Assembly (NCBI GenBank): GCA_013813905.1
Contig: JACCQX010000037.1
Coordinates: forward strand, 1 to 15,602
Source: Chloroflexota bacterium
Lineage (GTDB): Bacteria > Chloroflexota > Limnocylindria > Limnocylindrales > CSP1-4
Length of the DNA: 15,602 nt
Reading direction: 5' to 3'
Shown: positions 7,240 to 13,635 of the stretch, one piece after another
How positions within the stretch are numbered: the first letter of the stretch is position 1
Layout: each line of letters begins with the position of its first letter
The notes under the pieces: model-generated
Databases searched by the model: none
Seen by the model: the letters and a program-made list of their open reading frames with translations, nothing else
Told to the model about the DNA's origin: nothing
Translations under genes and position numbers: made by a program

Positions 7240-8052
7240 GAGAGCGGCCAGCACGCGCCCGCGGATGTCGCCAGCGGCATCCCAGCGATCGCCGGCGCCC
7301 ACCGAACCCACCACCTTCAGGGTCACCCCGGCCGCAGACAATGCCTTGACACGGTCGACCTTGGGCGCTGCCAGCAGCCGGCGCTTCCAGCGCGGGTCGT
7401 TCGCCATCGCCTCGCCGGCCGTGTCGATCAACGTGATGGCCTCAGCCACGCGGGCCGGATCCTTGATGGGGATATCGACCACCACGCGCGCCCAGACGCG
7501 CGTCAGGTTGGAGGCCACGCCGATGAGCCCGTTCGGCACGACGTGGACCGTGCCGTCGAAGTCCCGCAGGATCGTCCGCCGCAGCCCCAGGTCCTCCACC
7601 GTGCCGGTCACGGCGGCGATGGTCACGATGTCGCCGCGACCGTACTGGTTCTCGGCCAGGATGAAGGCGCCCGCCACGATGTCCTTGACCAGGCTTTGCG
7701 CCCCGAGCGCCACGCCCAGCCCGACGAGGCCCAGGCCCGCGATGGCCGGACCCAGGTCGACACTGAATATGCCCAACACGGCCATGGCCGCGACGCCCAG
7801 GATGACGATGCGGGCCAGATTGCCGCCCAGCGCCTCCAGCGTCCGCTTTCGCTTCTCGAACTCGAGGACCGTCAGCTGCCCGCGCGTGTCCTCACCCGCT
7901 GGACGCGTCAGGGTGCGTGCCACGACCCCGCCCACGAAGCGCTGCGTGAGACGCAGCGCCACGATGGAGACCGCGACCACGATCGCCAGCGAGATCGCGA
8001 TGCGTGCGACCTCCGGTGGATCGATACGCGCCAGAAGGCTTCCCAGATCCAT
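7210..8052 (-). CDS. MscS-family small-conductance mechanosensitive channel
   Basis: The 280-aa length is close to E. coli MscS. One membrane helix lies at about 16-35, another at 80-98, and the Gly/Ala-rich pore helix at about 103-130 (GLGLVGLGVALGAQSLVKD then IVAGAFILAENQYGRGD). The beta domain follows, with TVEDLGLRRTILRDFDG (151-167) and HVVPNGLIG (170-178). A cytoplasmic alpha/beta cage occupies the rest. It opens under membrane tension to release solutes during hypo-osmotic shock. It is the last of three - strand genes, 43 bp after the hydrolase gene, and overlaps the convergent + operon by 30 bp. ATG 8052 lacks an SD site but is preceded by TAGGCT, so it may be transcribed as a leaderless message of its own. 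Confidence 0.9.
   Translation of the reverse strand: MDLGSLLARIDPPEVARIAISLAIVVAVSIVALRLTQRFVGGVVARTLTRPAGEDTRGQLTVLEFEKRKRTLEALGGNLARIVILGVAAMAVLGIFSVDLGPAIAGLGLVGLGVALGAQSLVKDIVAGAFILAENQYGRGDIVTIAAVTGTVEDLGLRRTILRDFDGTVHVVPNGLIGVASNLTRVWARVVVDIPIKDPARVAEAITLIDTAGEAMANDPRWKRRLLAAPKVDRVKALSAAGVTLKVVGSVGAGDRWDAAGDIRGRVLAALSAAGIDLGG
7228..7252. terminator. GC-rich hairpin at the convergent junction
   Basis: GGCCGCT (7231-7237) pairs perfectly with AGCGGCC (7243-7249) around a 5-base GAGAG loop. Two more pairs (7228-7252, 7229-7251) sit beyond one C.A mismatch. It spans the phosphorylase-like stop and lies inside the last codons of the MscS gene on the other strand. There is no T-run, so it is only a candidate bidirectional terminator or pause site. 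Confidence 0.3.
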
Positions 8053-8060
8053 GGATCGTC

Positions 8061-8066
8061 AGCCTA
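8061..8066 (-). promoter_or_regulatory. TAGGCT -10 element for a possible leaderless MscS transcript
   Basis: On the - strand TAGGCT fits the TANNNT -10 pattern. It is followed by 8 bases and then the ATG at 8052, which would place the transcript start at or next to the start codon. No Shine-Dalgarno site is present, which agrees with leaderless initiation. The inference rests on a six-base match in GC-rich DNA. Confidence 0.3.
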
Positions 8067-8095
8067 GCGCCGAGCCAGCCGCCCCGTGGCGAGGT

Positions 8096-9112
8096 TCAGC
8101 CGCCTAGGTGCTCCACGAGCCACAGGGCGATCCGCCCGAAGATGCGTTCCGTCTCCGCTCCCGACGGGAGGGCATGGCCACCCTCGTACCAGACGATGGT
8201 CTTGGGCTCCTGCGCAGCTTCGTGAAGGGCGCGTGCGGCGGCCGGCGGCACGGCGAGATCGGCGTCGCCGGCGATCATGAGCACGGGGCGAGGGCTGATC
8301 AGCCCGGCCCAATGCTTGGGGTCGATGGGATCCAGCACCGCGCCCGCGTCGCGGATGTCATCCGGCGTGGCGCCCCGCAGGAAGAGCTGGGCTTCCGTGC
8401 TGCCGAGCATGGTCGGCCAGTCAGCTCCGCTGACCAGCAACACCGGCGCCTGGACGCGTTCATCCACGCCCGCCAGCATGGTCCCCAGGAAGCCGCCCAT
8501 GCTGGCACCGAGGTATCCCGTACGGGCCGGGTCGCACTCCGGCCGCGTGGCGAGGTAGTCGATGGCGCGGCGCATGTCCACCACCGTCTCGCGGAGCAGC
8601 CGCTCCAGGACCCGCGGCTCGGTGGCCAGTCGCTCGAGCGTGACGCGATCGCGCCGCTCACCGTGGGCGCGAGCGTCTATGGCCAGCGACGAGAACCCCG
8701 CCTGGGCCAGCAGATCCCAGAGGCGGAACGACTCCTTGTCGCCACGCAGCCCGTGGCCGAGCAGGATGCAGGCCGCGGGTTCGCGTGCGTCGAGCGGCCG
8801 CGAGAAGAGGGCCGGCACACGCTGACCATCCACGGAGGCGAAGGTCAAGTGGTCCAGGCGGGCGTGGCGCGTATCCCGCGACCGGGCGACACGCGGCGAC
8901 AGCGGCACGGTCGGGTCATAGGCGAAGAGGCTGGGATCGGCCGCCGAGCTGGGCGGCTCGCTGCCGGGTGACGTTGGGTCTGGTCGGTCCGTCGTCGGGC
9001 TCGGTGCCGGGGCGCGCGATGCCTCTACGGATGCGCCCTCCGAAGTCGAGGGCCCGTCACAAGCCACGGCCGCCAGCAGCGCGAGAAGCAGGAGCGCAAG
9101 GGTCGGACGCAT
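8096..9112 (-). CDS. Secreted lipoprotein alpha/beta hydrolase
   Basis: From ATG 9112 the protein has 338 aa. Residues 1-18 are a lipoprotein signal (MRPTLALLLLALLAAVAC, lipobox ending at Cys18). A Ser/Pro/Thr-rich linker (19-60) follows, then an alpha/beta hydrolase domain (about 85-338). The nucleophile is Ser204 in GASMGG, the acid probably Asp283 in AGDADLAVP, and the histidine His313 in EGGHALPSG. LGHGLRGDKES (118-128) is the oxyanion-hole region. Such proteins cleave esters or peptides outside the membrane; the substrate is unknown. ATG 9121 is an alternative start 3 codons upstream. The longer open frame, up to 9379, overlaps the aminotransferase gene and is not credible. It lies 59 bp after the class III aminotransferase on the same strand. 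Confidence 0.85.
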   Translation of the reverse strand: MRPTLALLLLALLAAVACDGPSTSEGASVEASRAPAPSPTTDRPDPTSPGSEPPSSAADPSLFAYDPTVPLSPRVARSRDTRHARLDHLTFASVDGQRVPALFSRPLDAREPAACILLGHGLRGDKESFRLWDLLAQAGFSSLAIDARAHGERRDRVTLERLATEPRVLERLLRETVVDMRRAIDYLATRPECDPARTGYLGASMGGFLGTMLAGVDERVQAPVLLVSGADWPTMLGSTEAQLFLRGATPDDIRDAGAVLDPIDPKHWAGLISPRPVLMIAGDADLAVPPAAARALHEAAQEPKTIVWYEGGHALPSGAETERIFGRIALWLVEHLGG

Positions 9113-9171
9113 GAGACCCATCCTGACGGAGATCGGCCGATCCGCCCTGGCGTGGTCCGCGGCGCAACGCG

Positions 9172-10527
9172 CTAGTCGGACGCACCGCGTCTGGCACGGA
9201 CCTCGAGCGCCGCCGCCAGCGATCCCTCGAAGGCCGAGACGGCGCGATCGATCAGGTCCTCCTCGGCGTGGGCCTCGCACATGAACCAGGGCTCGCGTGA
9301 GTCCGGTTCGGGCATCGCTCCGCGCGTCATCATGCCCACCGCGATCTCGTCGTAGAGCTGGTGGTCGGTGGCCGCCCAACCGCGGTAGTCGTCGGGTAGG
9401 GCCTCGCTGAACATGATGCCGAACATCTGCGGCGTGCCCGTGAAGACGTAGGCCAGACCGGTCCGGTCGAGGACCTGTCGGAGACCGTCCTGCGTCTGCT
9501 CCCCGTTGCGTCGGACCGTGCCCAGCGCGTCCGTGTCGCGCAGGATGCGCAGGACCTGCACGGCCGCGGAGGCCGCCACGCGATTGCCTGCGTAAGTTCC
9601 GCCGTGGCTGACGTGCTTGGGCAACATGCTCATCACGTCCCGCCGGCCGCCGAAGGCCGCTGCAGGATAGCCGTTGCCCATGGCCTTGGCGTAGGTCGCG
9701 AGGTCCGGCGTGATGCCGAATGCCTCGGCCGCGCCGCCTGGTGCGAAGCGGAAGCCGGTCTTGACCTCATCGAAGATGAGCAGCGCTCCGAACTCCCGGG
9801 TCATGGCGCGTACGCCCGCCAGGAAGCCGGCGCCCGGCATGATGCCCTGCGCGTTGCCCAGGACCGGCTCGATGATGACGGCCGCGATGTCCTCTCCATC
9901 CCGCTCGAAGACGCGCCGCAGCGTCTCGAGGTCGTTGTAGGGGACCGGGATGACGGTCTCCGTGATGGCCTGCGGGATGCCGCGGCCCCAGGCCAGCCGG
10001 ACGGGGTTCTCGCGATCGCCCAGATCGCCCACGTCGTTGGGCAGCACGCTGATCAGGGCGTAGTCGTGCACGCCGTGGTACTGGCCCTCGAACTTGACGA
10101 TCTTGTCGCGGCCGGTGAAGCCGCGCGCCAGGCGCATGGCGTGCATCGTGGCTTCCGTGCCGGACACGGTGAGGCGCGCCATCTCACAGAAGGTCAGCTC
10201 GCAGATGAGCTCACAGGCCCCCACCTCATCCTCGCTGGTGAGCGAGAAGCTCACGCCCTGCCGCATGCGCTCGTTAACGTAGTCGTCCACCCGCGGGTCG
10301 CCGTGGCCGAGGATGACCGGGCCGTAGCCCATGCGCAGGTCCACGAATTCGTTGCCATCCAGGTCCCAGACACGACCGCCTTCGCCCCGGTCGACGTAGA
10401 CGGTGTCCTCGCCCCAGGCCCGGAAGTTCGAGTCGGTGCCCCCGGGCAGTGTCTGCTCCGCGCGCTGATACATGCGCCGCTGACGTTCTCGCTGTAGCCC
10501 CGACTTGGGAACGGAATGAGTGGCCAT
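9172..10527 (-). CDS. Class III aminotransferase (glutamate-1-semialdehyde aminomutase-like)
   Basis: This 451-aa fold-type I PLP enzyme shows VSGTEATMHAMRLARG (121-136) for the phosphate site, FEGQYHGVHDY (146-156), IFDEVKTGFRF (251-261, Asp253) and the cofactor lysine Lys281 in TYAKAMGNGYPAAAFGG (278-294). HGGTYAGNRVAASAA (308-322) completes the site. Its closest named relatives are GSA 2,1-aminomutases (hemL), but the lysine segment differs from the usual GGGLP form and no haem genes are near. A transaminase or aminomutase of another substrate is more likely. ATG 10527 is set by AAGGAG four bases upstream. The open frame continues to 11445 antisense to the next gene, and I treat that extension as spurious. 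It is divergent from the class V aminotransferase gene. Confidence 0.9.
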   Translation of the reverse strand: MATHSVPKSGLQRERQRRMYQRAEQTLPGGTDSNFRAWGEDTVYVDRGEGGRVWDLDGNEFVDLRMGYGPVILGHGDPRVDDYVNERMRQGVSFSLTSEDEVGACELICELTFCEMARLTVSGTEATMHAMRLARGFTGRDKIVKFEGQYHGVHDYALISVLPNDVGDLGDRENPVRLAWGRGIPQAITETVIPVPYNDLETLRRVFERDGEDIAAVIIEPVLGNAQGIMPGAGFLAGVRAMTREFGALLIFDEVKTGFRFAPGGAAEAFGITPDLATYAKAMGNGYPAAAFGGRRDVMSMLPKHVSHGGTYAGNRVAASAAVQVLRILRDTDALGTVRRNGEQTQDGLRQVLDRTGLAYVFTGTPQMFGIMFSEALPDDYRGWAATDHQLYDEIAVGMMTRGAMPEPDSREPWFMCEAHAEEDLIDRAVSAFEGSLAAALEVRARRGASD

Positions 10528-10531
10528 GGCG

Positions 10532-10537
10532 CTCCTT
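10532..10537 (-). promoter_or_regulatory. Shine-Dalgarno site of the class III aminotransferase
   Basis: On the - strand AAGGAG is followed by four bases and the ATG at 10527. It fixes this start over the longer open frame. Confidence 0.7.
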
Positions 10538-10620
10538 CTGTGCGAGATCCGCGAGAACGTACGTTGCCAAAGACGGATCGCGCCAAGCGAGGCGGGACGA
10601 TCGTACACCGGTGAGCCGCC

Positions 10621-10626
10621 TAGACT
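10621..10626 (+). promoter_or_regulatory. TAGACT -10 element for a leaderless class V aminotransferase transcript
   Basis: TAGACT fits TANNNT and ends 6 bases before the ATG at 10633. Transcription would then begin at or beside the start codon. There is no Shine-Dalgarno sequence, and no clear -35 box at 10598-10604, as in many leaderless promoters of high-GC bacteria. Confidence 0.4.
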
Positions 10627-10632
10627 TCGCCC

Positions 10633-11913
10633 ATGACGGACAGACCGGCCTTCGACATCGACTCGGTGCGGGCACACTTTCCTGCGCTCGGCCGCCACCT
10701 CGACGGCCGCCCGGTGGCCTATCTCGACGGACCGGCGGGGACGCAGGTCCCGCGCGAATGCATCGAGGCCGTCACGAAGTACCTGGAGACGTCCAACGCG
10801 AACTCGCACGGCCAGTTCCGCTCCAGCCACGAGACGGAAGTTCTGCTTGCCGACGTTCACGCCGCGGGGGCCGACTTCCTCGGCGCCGCTGACCCGGGCG
10901 AGATCATCTTCGGCGCCAACACGACCACGTTGACCTTCGCTGTGAGCCGAGCGCTTGGTCGCGGCTTCGTCCCTGGAGATGAGATCGTAGTGACGCGCCT
11001 GGACCACGACGCGAACGTCGCGCCGTGGCTGGCCGTCGCTGAGGAACGCGGCGCGAAGATCCGCTGGGTGGGGGTGCGCGAGGACGATTGCACGCTCGAC
11101 CTGGAGGAGCTGACAGCGGTCCTCTCCCCTCGTACGCGGCTGGTGGCCGTGACGCTCGCCTCCAACGCAGTGGGCACCATCCCGCCCGTCGCGCGGATCG
11201 CGGGGATGACGCACGCGGCGGGAGCCCTGCTGTGGGTCGATGCTGTCCACGCCGGCCCGCACCTGCGGATCGACGTGGCCGCGCTGGGCGCGGACTTCCT
11301 GGTCTGCTCGCCCTACAAGTTCTTCGGCCCGCACCTCGGGATGCTGTGGGGTCGGCGCGAGCTCCTGGAGTCGCTGCCCGCGCTCAAGGTCCGACCGTCG
11401 CCCGATGAGCTGCCCGGCCGCTGGGAGACCGGCACGCAGTCGCACGAGATGCTGGCCGGGTTGCTGGGCACGTTCCGCTACCTGGAGTGGGTCGGGATGT
11501 CACAGGGTGGCGCGGCGGGCACGCCCGGTGCCCCGGACGGAGGACGAGCGGGGCGGCTGCGCGCGGCCATGGAGGCGTCACGAGCATACGAGGTGACGCT
11601 CATCCCACCGCTCATCGAAGGGCTCATCTCGGCGGGCGTGGAAGTGCGTGGCATCACCGACCCGGCTCGTTTCGAGGAGCGCTGTCCCACGGTCTCCTTC
11701 ACCATGGCCAGCCGGCAGCCGCGGGAGATCGCTGCGTTCCTGGGTGCCCGGGGCATCAACGTCTGGGATGGCGACTACTACGCCTACGAGCTGGTGCGCT
11801 CACTCGGCCTGGCCGAGGCGGGCGGCATGGTCCGCGTGGGACTGGTGCACTACAACACGCAGGCCGAGATCGAGCGGCTGGTGGATGCGCTGGGCGAGCT
11901 GTCGCGAAGCTGA
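10633..11913 (+). CDS. Cysteine-desulfurase-like class V aminotransferase, VC1184 type
   Basis: This 426-aa PLP protein matches the TIGR01976-type family closely. It shows AYLDGPAGTQVP (29-40), NANSHGQFRSSHET (55-68), FGANTTTLTFAVSRAL (93-108), VTRLDHDANVAPW (120-132, His125 stacking on PLP), TLASNAVGTI, WVDAVHAGPH (201-210, Asp203) and CSPYKFFGPHLG (225-236, Lys229 the cofactor lysine). The loop that carries the catalytic cysteine in NifS and SufS reads GINVWDGDYYAYELVRSLGL (374-393) and contains no Cys. Desulfurase activity is therefore unproven, and a lyase, epimerase or transaminase role is possible. It is a single-gene unit between two - strand operons and ends 6 bp from the DUF885 stop. 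Confidence 0.9.
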   Translation: MTDRPAFDIDSVRAHFPALGRHLDGRPVAYLDGPAGTQVPRECIEAVTKYLETSNANSHGQFRSSHETEVLLADVHAAGADFLGAADPGEIIFGANTTTLTFAVSRALGRGFVPGDEIVVTRLDHDANVAPWLAVAEERGAKIRWVGVREDDCTLDLEELTAVLSPRTRLVAVTLASNAVGTIPPVARIAGMTHAAGALLWVDAVHAGPHLRIDVAALGADFLVCSPYKFFGPHLGMLWGRRELLESLPALKVRPSPDELPGRWETGTQSHEMLAGLLGTFRYLEWVGMSQGGAAGTPGAPDGGRAGRLRAAMEASRAYEVTLIPPLIEGLISAGVEVRGITDPARFEERCPTVSFTMASRQPREIAAFLGARGINVWDGDYYAYELVRSLGLAEAGGMVRVGLVHYNTQAEIERLVDALGELSRS

Positions 11914-11919
11914 GCGGCC

Positions 11920-13602
11920 CTACGTCTCCCGCGGCTTGACCCAGTTCGGCAGCTCCCGGCGGAGCGTGGCCAGGGGCAGCGTGCCGTGGCCCAGGACCTC
12001 GTCGTGGAAGGCGCTCAGGTCGAAGCGGTCTCCGTCGCGCTGCTCCAACTGGCGCCGCAGCGCGTCGATCTCGCGCTGGCCGGTCATGTAGCTGAGCGCC
12101 TGACCGGGCCACGCGATGTAGCGATCCGTCTCTGTTGCCGCCTCCAGCTCGGACAGGCCCGCCACATCCTGAAGGAAGTCGATGGAGCGCTGCCGGTCCC
12201 AGCGGAAGGCATGGATGCCGGTGTCCACCACCAGTCGGGCGGCTCGCCAGGCCTGCGAGTCCAGCATGCCCATACGCTCACGCGCGTCCACGAAAAGGCC
12301 CAGCTCATCGGCCAGGCGCTCGGAGTAGAGGCCCCAGCCCTCGGGATAGGCAGCGCCGGTCAAGCGCGCGCCGAAACGCCGGAAGTCGGGCAGGTCCTCG
12401 AGCTCGGACTCGATGGTGATCTGGAAATGGTGGCCCGGGACAGCCTCGTGGTACGTCGTGGTGGCCAGTCGATGCAGGCGCCGGCTGTCCGGCTCGTAGG
12501 TGTTTATGAAGTAGATGCCAGGTCGCGAGCCATCGGGAGCCGGCGGGTAGTAGAAGGCGGGCGGCGCCTCTGCTTCCTGGTAGGCCTCGACCGCTCGGAC
12601 CTCGCAGGCGGCCTTGGGCAGACGACCGAACATCCGGGGTGCGACCGCCTCGGCCCGCGTGATCTGCTCGCGCGCCACCTCCACCAGCGCCTCCCGGCTG
12701 GGCGGACGATTCGAGGGATCCTCCTCCAGCGACGCGCGTAGAGCGGCGACATCCGCGAGGCCCAGCTCCTGCGCGATGAGCAGCCGCTCGGCGTCGATCA
12801 GTTCGATCTGGGCCAGCCCGAAGTCGTGGAAAGCCTGTGGCTCGTCCTCCAGTGTGGTGGAGGCCAGGATCAGCGCGCGGTAGACATCCTCACCGTCAGG
12901 CAGCGCCCACAGGCCGTCGCCCGAGCGCGCGCCGGGCAGTACGTCCTCGAGCGCCGCCAGATAGGCCACGAGCGCCGGCTTGACGATCTCCTCCAGCACC
13001 CCGCGCAGTCGCGCGCGCTGATCATCGTCTAGAGGCTTGTCCGGGGCGAGGAGCGGGGACTCCTCGACCGGCGTCTCCACGGCGCGGCGCACCTGCGTGA
13101 TGGTCCGCTCGAGGACCGGCCTGGCGGCTGTCCGGCCGGCCCGGACACCCTCCTGGAAGTTGGCTCGATGGGCCTCGAGGTAGTCGGGAAAGGCGCGCAG
13201 GCGAGCCAGCAGGCGCTCGAACCGTTCGGGCGTGTCGAGCCGCTGGAATCTCGACAGGTCGCCGGGCAGGCCCTGCGGTCCAGCCATCTGGTCGATCGAC
13301 TCGAACTGGTAGAGCCGGTGCTCATGCGACTTGAGCCGGATCCGGCCGAGCACCTGGAGCATGTCCAGCGTGATGCGCTCCTCGGTGTCCAGGCTCGAAG
13401 CGTCGATGCCCGCCGCGTCGGCCATGAAGCCCTGGATCGCCGCAACCTCCGCGGCGCGACCCGCCGCACTGGGATCGTCCAGTCGATCGTCGAAGCGCTC
13501 ATCGCCGAGGACCGTGGCGAAGACGGGCTGGGAAGACAAGAACCAGTCCCAGAATCGGTCGGCCAGGTCGCGCACGGGGCTCTGCGGGGGTGCGGAGGTC
13601 AT
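11920..13602 (-). CDS. DUF885 family protein, putative zinc carboxypeptidase-like
   Basis: This 560-aa, mostly helical protein has no signal peptide. The family signature is YHEAVPGHHFQ (384-394), with His385, Glu386 and His391/His392 arranged as in HExxxH metalloproteases, and YPEGWGLYSERLADELG (419-435), where Glu421 is a plausible third ligand. AFYYPPAPDGSRPGIYFINT (349-368) and the C-terminal RYIAWPGQALSYMTGQREI (494-512) are also typical of DUF885. A peptidase role is inferred from the motif; no substrate is visible. ATG 13602 has AAGGAG ten bases upstream. It lies 33 bp after the partial methylase/nuclease-like gene on the same strand, so the two may be co-transcribed, but a functional link is not evident. 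Confidence 0.9.
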   Translation of the reverse strand: MTSAPPQSPVRDLADRFWDWFLSSQPVFATVLGDERFDDRLDDPSAAGRAAEVAAIQGFMADAAGIDASSLDTEERITLDMLQVLGRIRLKSHEHRLYQFESIDQMAGPQGLPGDLSRFQRLDTPERFERLLARLRAFPDYLEAHRANFQEGVRAGRTAARPVLERTITQVRRAVETPVEESPLLAPDKPLDDDQRARLRGVLEEIVKPALVAYLAALEDVLPGARSGDGLWALPDGEDVYRALILASTTLEDEPQAFHDFGLAQIELIDAERLLIAQELGLADVAALRASLEEDPSNRPPSREALVEVAREQITRAEAVAPRMFGRLPKAACEVRAVEAYQEAEAPPAFYYPPAPDGSRPGIYFINTYEPDSRRLHRLATTTYHEAVPGHHFQITIESELEDLPDFRRFGARLTGAAYPEGWGLYSERLADELGLFVDARERMGMLDSQAWRAARLVVDTGIHAFRWDRQRSIDFLQDVAGLSELEAATETDRYIAWPGQALSYMTGQREIDALRRQLEQRDGDRFDLSAFHDEVLGHGTLPLATLRRELPNWVKPRET

Positions 13603-13612
13603 CGAGGGTCCA

Positions 13613-13618
13613 CTCCTT
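13613..13618 (-). promoter_or_regulatory. Shine-Dalgarno site of the DUF885 gene
   Basis: On the - strand AAGGAG lies 10 bases before the ATG at 13602, slightly long spacing but the only good site, and it supports this start. Confidence 0.5.
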
Positions 13619-13635
13619 GATGCGATGAACGGTTC

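Larger units (their letters stand above)
10528..10632. promoter_or_regulatory. Divergent intergenic region with three short palindromes
   Basis: These 105 bases must carry the promoters of both PLP-enzyme genes. They contain perfect palindromes AACGTACGTT (10556-10565), ACGATCGT (10597-10604) and CACCGGTG (10606-10613), the last two one base apart. Any could be an operator for a shared regulator. Short palindromes are also frequent by chance in GC-rich DNA. I see no convincing -35/-10 pair for the - strand. Confidence 0.4.

Noticed and set aside
9113..9379. N-terminal extension of the lipoprotein hydrolase frame
   Set aside because: It overlaps the aminotransferase gene on the same strand and would bury a clear lipoprotein signal peptide that begins at ATG 9112.
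10564..10569. TTGCCA as a -35 box for the class V aminotransferase
   Set aside because: No -10-like hexamer occurs 16-18 bases downstream, and the only good -10 (10621) is too far away.
10528..11445. N-terminal extension of the class III aminotransferase frame, antisense to the class V gene
   Set aside because: The extension has no recognisable domain, and ATG 10527 has a well-spaced AAGGAG.
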